This document shows positions 36,614 to 44,208 of a stretch of DNA of 64,000 bases, one piece after another; the first letter of the stretch is position 1; every line of letters begins with the position of its first letter. The notes under the pieces were generated by a model. It saw only the letters and a list, made by a program, of their open reading frames with translations, ran no database searches and was not told where the DNA came from. Source of the DNA: Mucilaginibacter ginsenosidivorax (lineage in GTDB: Bacteria > Bacteroidota > Bacteroidia > Sphingobacteriales > Sphingobacteriaceae); contig NZ_CP042437.1 of the NCBI RefSeq assembly GCF_007971525.1, positions 930,001 through 994,000 on the forward strand, in the 5' to 3' direction. Both the position numbers and the translations under genes were made by a program.

Positions 36614-37285
36614 ATGATAAACAAATCATTCATTGGTAGAAAAAAAGCGATTGAAAAGCGATTGAGCGATCATGGCATCAGCGATATTAAAATACAGTAC
36701 CTGCCTTATCTTGATTTTGATCCAGAAAGCTTAGCAAAACCTTTTGACATTGGCTGCCGGATTATCATTTTGTATGCAGTTTCGATTGCAGCACAGCATG
36801 AAAAACATCGTCAAAAAATCATGGACTGGTTAAAAGCTGAGAGCCTATGGGAATATGTTAGTGAACGGGAAACAAAATTGTTTGAAGGAAAAGTTAAAGA
36901 CAGAAAGGCACTGGTAAATTTTTCATGGCAAATAGAAGCGGCTTATGTATTGGCCTGGTCGCTTGGATTAGTTACTAAACTTTCCGCTTCCTGCCAGCCT
37001 ATTGACGACGAGGAATTTAATGAATTTGATACCGTTATACCTTCAGTTGGCGAGCCTTTAAATGATTTTTTAACCAAACTGCATTATATCGACGAAACAA
37101 CCATTATTGACGAAAACCTTTTTAATGAATTGGTTACCACTTACCTGAGAGATATTTATTTCAATGGCAACCCAAACACGTCGACCGTAGACAGCGTCGT
37201 TTCTTTCGAAAGACATAAAGCGCTGAACTGGCTTCGCCGCTTCTCCGGAATTGAAGAGTGGGATGAAACAGATACCTCAACCTAA
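36614..37285 (+). CDS. DUF4272 domain protein
   Basis: A 223-residue soluble protein matching the DUF4272 pattern: FSWQIEAAYVLAWSLGLV in the middle and SFERHKALNWLRR ... EEWDETDTST at the end, with the conserved ERH-ALNWL and WDE signatures. The function of the family is unknown. ATG 36614 is preferred to TTG 36599, which overlaps the previous stop codon. It may be cotranscribed with the small membrane protein gene (8 bp before). Confidence 0.75.
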   Translation: MINKSFIGRKKAIEKRLSDHGISDIKIQYLPYLDFDPESLAKPFDIGCRIIILYAVSIAAQHEKHRQKIMDWLKAESLWEYVSERETKLFEGKVKDRKALVNFSWQIEAAYVLAWSLGLVTKLSASCQPIDDEEFNEFDTVIPSVGEPLNDFLTKLHYIDETTIIDENLFNELVTTYLRDIYFNGNPNTSTVDSVVSFERHKALNWLRRFSGIEEWDETDTST

Positions 37286-37314
37286 AATTGCGATATGCGA
37301 TAGCGTTTATATGG

Positions 37315-37722
37315 TTATTTTGCCCGCATTTTATTCCCTTTTGCCTCATGTGTTACCTCGGCGAGCCCCATTGCTTCCATTAGGGGCGGAATGTACATGC
37401 CAAAACGGCCACGTAAACCTTTCTTGAGCCCGTACCAGCCGCCAACAGGATTTTCGGGAGAGCGTCCCCATGCTTCAACGGTACCTTCTTTAGCCGGTTT
37501 TTGTTCGTCGGCACTTCCCAGTTCCATCCAATCGCCGTGCTGCTTAAGCATTGCATACAAATCGTCAAGGCAACGGTAATCATACAGCAACACTGTTTTG
37601 CCAACGGTGCATACCAAAACTTCTTTACCATCTTTCACGTCTGTGTGCATGGTATATTCTGATGATAGCGGCGGCGTTTTAAGCGCCAACGGGGCTTGTT
37701 TAGTACCAATTTGTTCTTTCAT
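37315..37722 (-). CDS. Conserved-looking hypothetical protein
   Basis: A 135-residue soluble protein that I do not recognise. It has no signal peptide or membrane segment. Visible traits: a beta-rich N-terminal half (EVLVCTVGKTVLLYDYRCLD), a tryptophan/glycine-rich middle (VEAWGRSPENPVGGWYGLKKG) and a basic C-terminus. Codon use matches its neighbours, and the product is a plausible folded protein. It converges on the DUF4272 gene. Confidence 0.65.
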   Translation of the reverse strand: MKEQIGTKQAPLALKTPPLSSEYTMHTDVKDGKEVLVCTVGKTVLLYDYRCLDDLYAMLKQHGDWMELGSADEQKPAKEGTVEAWGRSPENPVGGWYGLKKGLRGRFGMYIPPLMEAMGLAEVTHEAKGNKMRAK

Positions 37723-37841
37723 CGTATCAAAGCTAAATTAACGTCTGTTTGATATTTTATCAATTGGTTTTAAAGTTAGCAGATAATCAGATACACTCAT
37801 AAGTTTTGCCCGTATCTTCAGAAAAAGCAGCAAAAAATCTC

Positions 37842-37870
37842 TAAAAAAAACCGCTTACAATGTAAGCGGC
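37842..37870 (-). terminator. Intrinsic terminator of the Dps gene
   Basis: Perfect stem CCGCTTACA / TGTAAGCGG (37851-37859, 37861-37869) followed on the minus strand by eight T residues, 35 bp beyond the Dps stop codon. Confidence 0.85.
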
Positions 37871-37904
37871 TTCCTGTCTTAATTCTTGATTCTCTTTATT
37901 AGGC

Positions 37905-38384
37905 TTAATCCTCGTTCACAAATGAACGAAGCATCCAGGTGTTTTTTTCATTAAATTGCATAAAGCGGTTAACCATATCGTTGGTACCATCATCGCCGGC
38001 TTTGGCTGTGATATCTAATATCTCCCGCTCCTTGGCAATCAGCGCGGCCAGGTCATCAATGATAGCTTTTACCATCAAGGTATCCTTTAATCCTATGGTT
38101 TGAATTTCCTTGATCTGCGCGGTTTCAATGTAGTCTTTAAACGTACTGTATGGCGGTTTCCCTAACGAAAGAATCCTTTCAGCCAGTTCATCAATGGTTA
38201 GTAAAGCGGCAGTATACAGTTCCTCAAATTTAAGGTGCAATGTAAAAAAACTTGCCCCTTTTACATTCCAGTGGCATCCGCGTAGTTTTTGGTAATGGAT
38301 GTGGTAATTTGCCAAAAGGTCGTTTAAATGATCGACAACGGGCTTTACTTTTGATTCTTCCAAGCTAATTTGTTCAGCATTCAT
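37905..38384 (-). CDS. dps: Dps-family DNA-binding ferritin-like protein
   Basis: A 159-residue Dps/ferritin-like four-helix protein. The ferroxidase signature is visible: KLRGCHWNVKG, LHLKFEELY and TIDELAERILSLG, with the His, Asp and Glu residues that form the intersubunit iron site of Dps dodecamers. It stores iron and uses hydrogen peroxide to oxidise it, protecting DNA under stress. It is a single gene with its own terminator and is divergent from the DUF4905 operon. Confidence 0.92.
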   Translation of the reverse strand: MNAEQISLEESKVKPVVDHLNDLLANYHIHYQKLRGCHWNVKGASFFTLHLKFEELYTAALLTIDELAERILSLGKPPYSTFKDYIETAQIKEIQTIGLKDTLMVKAIIDDLAALIAKEREILDITAKAGDDGTNDMVNRFMQFNEKNTWMLRSFVNED

Positions 38385-38479
38385 AGTAGTGGTGATTTAG
38401 TGCTTTTAACATTACCACAACGGCAATGTTTGGTAAAATTACCACTGTTTTGAAGATATTAAGCATATTTACACACTTT

Positions 38480-39259
38480 ATGACAAAGTTGCTACCGTTC
38501 ATTCAACATCAATGTAAATGGCCCGTATGGCGTATGGAAATTGATGAGCTGAGTAATATTATATTCCTGGAGGTGCGCAACGGTGCGGACAAGCTGGTAT
38601 CGTTTACATCGATCGGTTTAGATAACGGCATGGTAAATTTTGACGGCCTTACAACGCCCGAGCGATGGCTTACGGGTATCGAGACGGCGTTTGACGGGGT
38701 GTTTGTTCTGCACAACTATCAGTCAGAAAAAGGGCCGGCACATAAAGGGTTAACAGCCATTGACGGGCACACCGGAAAAACCTTGTGGAGCAATTACAAC
38801 CTGGCATTTGATTACCTGTCGGTAAATGGCCCGGTGGTTTACAATACACAGATACAGCCTAAAAAACTTTTTCTGGCGGATATCAAAACCGGCGAAACGG
38901 TTAGAAACTATCAGCCTATTATTGATGAAGTTTTAAACAACCGTATTTTAAGCCCGCAGGTGTTACCGGTGCAGGCGTTTAAAAGTTTGCCTGACGGTGT
39001 TGAAGCCTACGGAAATACCGTGGATTACCTTGAACACAATAATTTTAGAATTGTATCTTTGCACACGTTTTTGGATGGGCAACTGAAGCAAGTCCTTTAT
39101 ATTTTTGACGATGAAGGTGATACGGTTTATCACGATTTGTTGCAAACCGATATACAAAAATTGCAGCCCGAGGCGTTTGTAGTACATAATAATAAACTGA
39201 TCTACCTTAAAAACAGGTCGGTATTAATCGTTTTAAATTTACAAAATACTGTATTATAA
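38480..39259 (+). CDS. DUF4905 family protein
   Basis: A 259-residue protein with a repeated beta-strand pattern suggestive of a propeller or beta-sandwich (WRMEIDELSNIIFLEVRNG, GLTAIDGHTGKTLW, KKLFLADIKTGETV). I recognise it as the DUF4905 family of Bacteroidota, function unknown. ATG 38480 is chosen; the frame is open further upstream without family similarity. It lies 6 bp before the LysM gene, which itself overlaps uridine kinase, so the three form one operon. Confidence 0.75.
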   Translation: MTKLLPFIQHQCKWPVWRMEIDELSNIIFLEVRNGADKLVSFTSIGLDNGMVNFDGLTTPERWLTGIETAFDGVFVLHNYQSEKGPAHKGLTAIDGHTGKTLWSNYNLAFDYLSVNGPVVYNTQIQPKKLFLADIKTGETVRNYQPIIDEVLNNRILSPQVLPVQAFKSLPDGVEAYGNTVDYLEHNNFRIVSLHTFLDGQLKQVLYIFDDEGDTVYHDLLQTDIQKLQPEAFVVHNNKLIYLKNRSVLIVLNLQNTVL

Positions 39260-39265
39260 CATATT

Positions 39266-40291
39266 ATGAAATTAAAGGTCCTTTTATTGATCGCTCCCGT
39301 ACTAACCATTTCTGTCTCCGTTTTTGCAAGCACTGCTAAAGATTCTATCGGCGTTGAAAATCAGAATGGTAAAAAAATCATCCTCCACAAATTAGATCCT
39401 AAAGACAATTACTACTCTATAGGCAGGCGCTATAAAGTAAGCCCAAAAGCCATTATCCAGTTTAATAACAACGCCCCGCTTAAAATTGGCGGCACCATTA
39501 AAGTACCTACCGACCTGCCGTTTGATGAAACGCAGGCAGTTACTACAGCACAGCCTGCAAAACCGGCTGTTCAACCAGTGGTAGTACAGCAAAAGCCCCA
39601 GGTTCAGCCCCCTGTTGCCAAAACGCCAACTGTAGTTCAACAACCGGTTGCACAGCCACAGCCGGTAGTTCAGCAACCCGTTGCAGCAGCGCCAAAACCA
39701 GCTACACCCGCACCACCAACAACACAGCCATCCGCAGCTGTAAATATGGATAATGTACAACAGTACAAGGTATCGGCAGGCGAAACGATTTACTCCATAG
39801 CCAAAAGGTTCAATACTTCAGTTGAGGATATCAGAAATTTAAACAACTTAAGTTCGGATGACCTAAAAGCCGATCAGATCATCAAAGTTCGCACCGGTAT
39901 GCCACCGGAAGAACGTACGGTTGCCAAGCAGGATGTATTGAAAACCGATTCGGCAAACATGCCCATTGACAGCGCCGACGCAAAATTTAAAGCCAACCGC
40001 TTTGGCTTATATGAAAAAAATGAAAAAGGTGTAGCCACCTGGATAGATGACACCAGCCTTGACCCTAAAAAGGAGCTGGTTTTACACCGCACCGCGCCAA
40101 TAGGCACGGTTATTAAAATTACCAACCCAATGAATAACCATACTACTTATGCTAAAGTAGTGGGCCGTTTCACCGATAGCGAGGCTACCAAAAATGTGCT
40201 CATTGTAATGACCAAAAATACTGCCGATGCTTTAGGCGCCTTAGATAAACGCATTAACGTAAATATCAGCTACGGAAGCCCGAATGAATAA
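39266..40291 (+). CDS. LysM and RlpA-like (DPBB) cell-wall protein
   Basis: A 341-residue exported protein. The signal peptide ends near VFAS. A first LysM-like domain (about 35-80: YYSIGRRYKVSPKAIIQFNN) is followed by a Pro/Gln/Val-rich linker with repeated VVQQPVA units (about 90-160), a second LysM (about 168-212: VSAGETIYSIAKRFNTSVEDI) and a C-terminal double-psi beta-barrel (about 265-338: GTVIKITNPMNNHTTYAKVVGRF), as in RlpA. It likely binds peptidoglycan. The stop codon overlaps the uridine kinase start by 8 bp. Confidence 0.85.
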   Translation: MKLKVLLLIAPVLTISVSVFASTAKDSIGVENQNGKKIILHKLDPKDNYYSIGRRYKVSPKAIIQFNNNAPLKIGGTIKVPTDLPFDETQAVTTAQPAKPAVQPVVVQQKPQVQPPVAKTPTVVQQPVAQPQPVVQQPVAAAPKPATPAPPTTQPSAAVNMDNVQQYKVSAGETIYSIAKRFNTSVEDIRNLNNLSSDDLKADQIIKVRTGMPPEERTVAKQDVLKTDSANMPIDSADAKFKANRFGLYEKNEKGVATWIDDTSLDPKKELVLHRTAPIGTVIKITNPMNNHTTYAKVVGRFTDSEATKNVLIVMTKNTADALGALDKRINVNISYGSPNE

Positions 40292-40916
40292 ACCTTATAT
40301 TATTGGAATTGCCGGTGGAAGCGGATCTGGCAAAACTTTTTTTTTGAAATGTTTCCTGGAGCATTTTACTGCCGATGAAGTATCCCTGGTGTCGCAGGAT
40401 GACTACTATATCCCCGTGGCACACAACATGACCAAGGAGGAAAACAAGCTGTACAACTTTGATTTACCCTCGACTATAGATGACCGACATTTTCATGACG
40501 ATATTGGCAAGCTTTTAAATAAAGAGCCCGTGATTAAGCATGAGTATACTTTTAATAACCCCGATGCCATCTCAAAGGTGTTGGAAATAAAGCCTGCCCC
40601 AATCCTGATAGTAGAAGGCCTGTTTATACTGCACTTTAAAGAAATTGCCGGCATGCTGGATATGAAAATTTTTATAGAGGCCGAAAACGACATAGCCCTG
40701 CAGCGCCGCCTTAAACGCGATTTGCTGGAACGTGGCTACTCCCACGATGATGTGATGTACAAATGGGTAAACCATGTGGTACCAGCCTATAAAGAGTTCC
40801 TGTTACCCTACAAAGATGAATGTGATAGGGTGATAACCAACAACACACACATTGCAGATGATATCATCGCGGTAACTGAAGAAATATCAGCTGATTTGAG
40901 AGAAAAACTATTTTGA
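40284..40916 (+). CDS. udk: Uridine kinase
   Basis: A 210-residue cytoplasmic kinase with P-loop GIAGGSGSGKT (residues 8-18), SQDDYYIP, NFDLPSTID, and the VEGLFILHF and LKRDLLERGY lid segments. It phosphorylates uridine and cytidine to UMP/CMP in pyrimidine salvage. Its stop codon TGA (40914-40916) shares its final A with the first base of a 35-nt inverted-repeat arm described separately. Confidence 0.93.
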   Translation: MNKPYIIGIAGGSGSGKTFFLKCFLEHFTADEVSLVSQDDYYIPVAHNMTKEENKLYNFDLPSTIDDRHFHDDIGKLLNKEPVIKHEYTFNNPDAISKVLEIKPAPILIVEGLFILHFKEIAGMLDMKIFIEAENDIALQRRLKRDLLERGYSHDDVMYKWVNHVVPAYKEFLLPYKDECDRVITNNTHIADDIIAVTEEISADLREKLF

Positions 40917-41004
40917 TTTGAGGATTTGAAAATTTGAGAATTTGAAAATGATTAACAGATTATTTCAAACATTTTCAAATCTTCAAATTTTCAAATCCTC
41001 AAAT
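40916..41004. repeat. Short inverted-repeat element (empty form)
   Basis: Two 35-nt arms (40916-40950 and 40970-41004) are inverted repeats matching at 33 of 35 positions, with a 19-base centre. Each arm is itself built of short units (ATTTGAGG, ATTTGAAA, ATTTGAGA). The same right arm occurs at 42530-42564 around a four-helix-bundle gene. The element lies between two convergent stop codons, so it can also act as a hairpin terminator. Confidence 0.75.
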
Positions 41005-41007
41005 TAT

Positions 41008-41343
41008 TTAGCTTCCTATAATTTTCCTGGTTTCGTTGTGGTAATCAGTTTTAGTAATTACACCGGCCCTGAATAAGTTTCTCAGCTTTGTGAGTTCGGC
41101 TTCTATTTTAGGGCAGCAGTTGTGGGTATTAAGTTTATAGGAGCGTAGTGGGTCTTTATCGGTGCGGAGCGCCCACACTAACGAAATTATCCAGGCTATC
41201 ACAGTCCAGCCTAAAAGCACGTTCAACAGTAGCACTGATAAAAAGTTATTTTTTTCCCTGGCCATTATAGATGGCAGCAGATAAACAGGCATTGTAATGG
41301 ATAACAAAATAAAAATTAGTATCAGTTCTGGATAATCTATCAT
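41008..41343 (-). CDS. Superinfection-immunity-like membrane protein with SHOCT-type tail
   Basis: A 111-residue protein with two membrane segments (about residues 6-26 and 34-58; LLNVLLGWTVIAWIISLVWAL) resembling the superinfection immunity (T4 Imm-like) family. A cytoplasmic tail, ELTKLRNLFRAGVITKTDYHN, follows and looks like a SHOCT oligomerisation motif. In the phage family such proteins block entry of related phage DNA; chromosomal homologues are often just small membrane proteins of unknown role. No other phage or defence genes are beside it. Confidence 0.7.
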   Translation of the reverse strand: MIDYPELILIFILLSITMPVYLLPSIMAREKNNFLSVLLLNVLLGWTVIAWIISLVWALRTDKDPLRSYKLNTHNCCPKIEAELTKLRNLFRAGVITKTDYHNETRKIIGS

Positions 41344-41437
41344 AACTTAATTTAATATTGTCATTTATACGCAATAACTTACCTGTAAGATGCAAATAAT
41401 TTTCTATTAATGCCATACCTCATTATAGGTATTTTTT

Positions 41438-42094
41438 TTAAACCACAATTTCCGGCACCTCCCCTTCTATAATTAACTCCCCGGCAGTCGCTTTTATTAT
41501 CTCTTCTACTGTTACGCCAGGTGCCCGCTCCAACAATTTAAAGCCACCCTGCGGCAAAACGTCAAATACGCCCAATTCGGTTACTATCTTTTTTACACAG
41601 TGCACGCCGGTTAATGGCAAGGTGCACTTAGGTAATAACTTCGATTCGCCCGCTTTGTTTACTTGCTGCATAGCTACAATGATATTTTCTGCCGATGCCA
41701 CCAGGTCCATAGCGCCGCCCATGCCTTTCACCATTTTACCGGGAATTTTCCAGTTAGCTATATCCCCATTTTCGGATACTTCCATGGCGCCAAGTATAGT
41801 CAGGTTAACCTTCCTGGCCCTGATCATCCCGAAACTCATAGCCGAATCAAAAATTGACGAACCCGGCAACATTGTAATGGTTTGCTTACCCGCATTAATT
41901 ACATCCGGGTCTTCCTCTCCTTCAAACGGAAAAGGCCCCATCCCTAATAATCCGTTCTCCGATTGTAAAACTACGTCCATGGTTTCGGGGATGTAATTGG
42001 CCACTAATGTTGGGATACCTATACCAAGGTTAACATAGTAACCGTCTTTTATTTCTTTGGCGATGCGTTTGGCGATGCCGTTTTTATCTAACAT
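41438..42094 (-). CDS. scoB: Succinyl-CoA:3-oxoacid CoA-transferase subunit B
   Basis: A 218-residue beta subunit of class I CoA-transferase. The catalytic glutamate lies in the QSENGLLG motif near residue 50, followed by GPFPFEGEEDPDVINAGK, LPGSSIFDSAMSFGMIR and CTLPLTGVHCVKKIVTELGVF. With subunit A it moves CoA from succinyl-CoA to acetoacetate or a related 3-oxoacid. The gene starts only 7 bp after the inner end of an inverted-repeat element containing a four-helix-bundle gene, which separates it from subunit A. Confidence 0.95.
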   Translation of the reverse strand: MLDKNGIAKRIAKEIKDGYYVNLGIGIPTLVANYIPETMDVVLQSENGLLGMGPFPFEGEEDPDVINAGKQTITMLPGSSIFDSAMSFGMIRARKVNLTILGAMEVSENGDIANWKIPGKMVKGMGGAMDLVASAENIIVAMQQVNKAGESKLLPKCTLPLTGVHCVKKIVTELGVFDVLPQGGFKLLERAPGVTVEEIIKATAGELIIEGEVPEIVV

Positions 42095-42101
42095 ACAATT
42101 A

Positions 42102-42564
42102 ATTTGAGGATTTGAAAATTTGAGGATTTGAAGATGAATTTAATTTTCATACTACCCATTTTTTGCACTCGCTATAATTTTTGATACTATTTTATTGATC
42201 ACCTTCAACTTCTCAATCAATGACATACTAAATGGATAACCCTTGGAAAACTGGCAAAGCAATAGGAAATACTCAGTCTCGTCGGCTTCCTTGGCAGCTA
42301 TTTTAAATTTGTGTATAAAATCATTTTTGCTTTCTGCGTTTTGTGCCTCGCGTACATTAGCCCCAATTGATGTCCCGGATCTGATAATTTGTTTCGCAAT
42401 AGCGAATTTCCTATTGGCTTCCAACTCCTCTGAAAACTCTATAATATCAAGTGCAAACTCAAAAGTCAATTTAACAATCAGGTTTTCTTTATCGTCTCTC
42501 ATTAAAATATTATTCTACCAATTTTTATTCATTTTCAAATCTTCAAATTCTCAAATTTTCAAAT
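42102..42564. mobile_element. Inverted-repeat element carrying a four-helix-bundle gene
   Basis: A 463-bp unit bounded by 35-nt inverted arms, 42102-42136 and 42530-42564, made of ATTTGAGG/ATTTGAAA-type units. The right arm matches that of the 89-bp element at 40916-41004. One gene (42152-42502) fills the interior. The arms touch the stop codon of scoA on one side and end 7 bp before the scoB start on the other. Transcribed with the operon, the arms could pair and bracket the insert in a long stem, as 23S intervening sequences do. Mobility is inferred. Confidence 0.6.
42152..42502 (-). CDS. Four-helix-bundle protein (23S rRNA intervening-sequence / S23 type)
   Basis: A 116-residue all-helical protein of the IVP/S23 family: LTFEFALDIIEFSEEL, FAIAKQIIRSGTSIGANVREAQNAES, FIHKFKIAAKEADETEYFLLL and EKLKVINKIVSKIIAS. 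The RSGTSIGANVREA motif is diagnostic. Relatives are encoded inside excised 23S rRNA intervening sequences, and the fold is also used by Avd of diversity-generating retroelements; the molecular function is unclear. Here it is between the two CoA-transferase genes on the same strand, inside a pair of inverted arms, and not in rRNA. No reverse transcriptase is nearby. Confidence 0.88.
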   Translation of the reverse strand: MRDDKENLIVKLTFEFALDIIEFSEELEANRKFAIAKQIIRSGTSIGANVREAQNAESKNDFIHKFKIAAKEADETEYFLLLCQFSKGYPFSMSLIEKLKVINKIVSKIIASAKNG

Positions 42565-43254
42565 TAACCTCACTGTCCTATGTTCAATCCGTTTTTCGTA
42601 ATCTTTCCCCTGAAAAATCCGGTGAACGTAAATTCCTGGCGTATGGATATGATCGGGGTCCAGCTGTCCTGGTTCAACAAGTTCCTCTACTTCGGCAATG
42701 GTTATCTTGCCGGCCATGGCCATAACTGGGTTAAAATTCCGGGCGGTTGATTTATAGATGAGGTTGCCCATGGTATCACCTTTCCAGGCTTTTACAATGG
42801 CAAAATCGGCATCGAAGGCCATCTCCATCAGGTAATCTTTACCATTAAAATTGCGCACTTCTTTGCCTATAGCTACCTCGGTACCTACTCCAGCCGGGGT
42901 AAAAATAGCGGGCATGCCGTACCCCGCAGCCATACAGCGGGTTGCCAGGGTGCCCTGGGGTATCAATTCTACCTCCAGTTCGCCGCTCAACAGCTGATGT
43001 TCAAATTCAGCATTTTCTCCTACGTATGATGAAATCATTTTTTTTACCTGGCGTTGCTGCAGCATCAGGCCGATGCCAAAATCATCAACGCCGGCATTAT
43101 TACTAATACAAGTAAGCTGCTTTATTCCTTTTTTTACCAGTGCGGCTATACATTTTTCGGGTAATCCGCATAAACCAAAACCACCCAGCATCAGGGTCAT
43201 ACCATCCCGGATGTCGCGGATGGCCTCATCGGCATCACTAACTACTTTGTTCAT
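42559..43254 (-). CDS. scoA: Succinyl-CoA:3-oxoacid CoA-transferase subunit A
   Basis: A 231-residue alpha subunit with the CoA-transferase signature LMLGGFGLCGLPEKCIAAL near residue 25, CISNNAGVDDFGIG, and PAIFTPAGVGTEVA. It forms a heterodimer with the subunit B encoded downstream, but the genes are 464 bp apart instead of adjacent. The last codons and the stop (ATT TGA) are made of the outer bases of the inverted-repeat arm, so insertion of that element may have redefined the C-terminus (ending HRTVRLI). Confidence 0.95.
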   Translation of the reverse strand: MNKVVSDADEAIRDIRDGMTLMLGGFGLCGLPEKCIAALVKKGIKQLTCISNNAGVDDFGIGLMLQQRQVKKMISSYVGENAEFEHQLLSGELEVELIPQGTLATRCMAAGYGMPAIFTPAGVGTEVAIGKEVRNFNGKDYLMEMAFDADFAIVKAWKGDTMGNLIYKSTARNFNPVMAMAGKITIAEVEELVEPGQLDPDHIHTPGIYVHRIFQGKDYEKRIEHRTVRLI

Positions 43255-43283
43255 GTTTTATAATTGGTTATTTCAAAACTACT

Positions 43284-43316
43284 GATAAGAGTCAAGAATC
43301 AAGAGTCAGGAATCAA
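43284..43316. repeat. Short unit repeat (TCAAGAATCAAGAGTCAGGAA type)
   Basis: Successive units of TCAAGAATCAAG and TCAGGAATCAAG lie upstream of scoA in the divergent gap 43255-43461. No clear opposite arm is present, so it may be a decayed member of the same style of repeat as the ATTTGAGG arms. The rest of the gap shows no clear promoter. Confidence 0.45.
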
Positions 43317-43461
43317 GATTTTTTAATTGGCGTTCACCGACGATAAATTATTCTTCCACCATATTGAAGCTGTCTTAAATCTTGCTCTTTAACTTTCGAC
43401 CTTCAACTCTATCTCAATAATTAAAAAATTAAAACAATTAGAAAATTCAAATATTATAATT

Positions 43462-44025
43462 ATGCATCAACACATAAAACCTATGGAATTAAAAGACACC
43501 GGGTTTGGTGAAAGTAATAACTTACCAAACGAACAAACGCCAAATAAACCTAACGCATATCGCGTAGATGACGATGATAACCTGACGGAAGAAAACCTGC
43601 AGCATGGCTACCCGACTTCAAAAGACAACATGAAAAGGCAAGATGCTCCGGGTATGGAAGGCCGCGGCATGGGCGGGCAAAGTTTTGGCGAAAACAACCT
43701 GACCCCATCGGGTGATGATCCGGCCAACCCATCGCAAAACGCTGGTTATAACAATGAGTATTTCCGCCGCACGCAGCCATCTGAAGAGCACCCGGAGAAT
43801 AATAATTTTAAGGATCTCAACCAGTCAGGGTATTCCGATTACAATGCGGCTACAGGTAGTCAGGGTAACGGCGAAAATGCCGGCAGCGAGAAAGACGAAA
43901 AACCAGATGAATCGCAGCAACAATACCAGGAAGGTACTGCCGATGATGACGGTCAAGGCCAAAACAAACAGGCAAACATTCCCGGACCAAATGAGGTTCC
44001 AGATCAGCAGAAAGTTGGTGAATAA
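43462..44025 (+). CDS. Hydrophilic, probably disordered acidic protein
   Basis: A 187-residue protein almost without hydrophobic residues. It is rich in Asn, Gln, Asp, Glu, Gly and Pro (for example DDDDNLTEENLQHGYPTS, GMEGRGMGGQSFGENN, SEKDEKPDESQQQYQEGT). No signal peptide, domain or transmembrane segment is visible. This composition suggests an intrinsically disordered protein, perhaps stress- or desiccation-related, but nothing in the sequence proves this. In-frame length and codon use support a real gene. An alternative start is ATG 43483. Confidence 0.65.
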   Translation: MHQHIKPMELKDTGFGESNNLPNEQTPNKPNAYRVDDDDNLTEENLQHGYPTSKDNMKRQDAPGMEGRGMGGQSFGENNLTPSGDDPANPSQNAGYNNEYFRRTQPSEEHPENNNFKDLNQSGYSDYNAATGSQGNGENAGSEKDEKPDESQQQYQEGTADDDGQGQNKQANIPGPNEVPDQQKVGE

Positions 44026-44044
44026 AAATAGATATGCATATCTA

Positions 44045-44205
44045 CAGATTTCAGATGTGCAGATGTTTTCTGAACTCGGATTTTTCAGATTAAAGGATTT
44101 ACAAGAAAGGTGGTTTTATAAATCAAAATCTAAAAAATCCGGTAAATCTTGTTAACCAAGTTCGGACAAAATCATCTGCACATCTGAAATTTGAAATCTG
44201 CACAT
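44045..44205. repeat. Inverted-repeat element with CAGAT-unit arms
   Basis: Left arm CAGATTTCAGATGTGCAGAT (44045-44064) faces right arm CATCTGCACATCTGAAAT (44173-44190), with inner complements TGAACTCGG / CCAAGTTCGG. It fills the gap between two convergent stop codons (44025 and 44209). A partial copy of the right arm occurs at 56626-56664. Confidence 0.65.
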
Positions 44206-44208
44206 TTG

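Noticed and set aside
42152-42502. Diversity-generating retroelement accessory gene (Avd)
   Set aside because: The fold is shared, but no reverse transcriptase, template repeat or variable repeat is nearby; the IVP/S23 call fits better.
40916-42564. CRISPR-like array suggested by repeated ATTTGA units
   Set aside because: The units are very short, contiguous within 35-nt arms and arranged as inverted pairs; no spacers of regular length and no cas genes.
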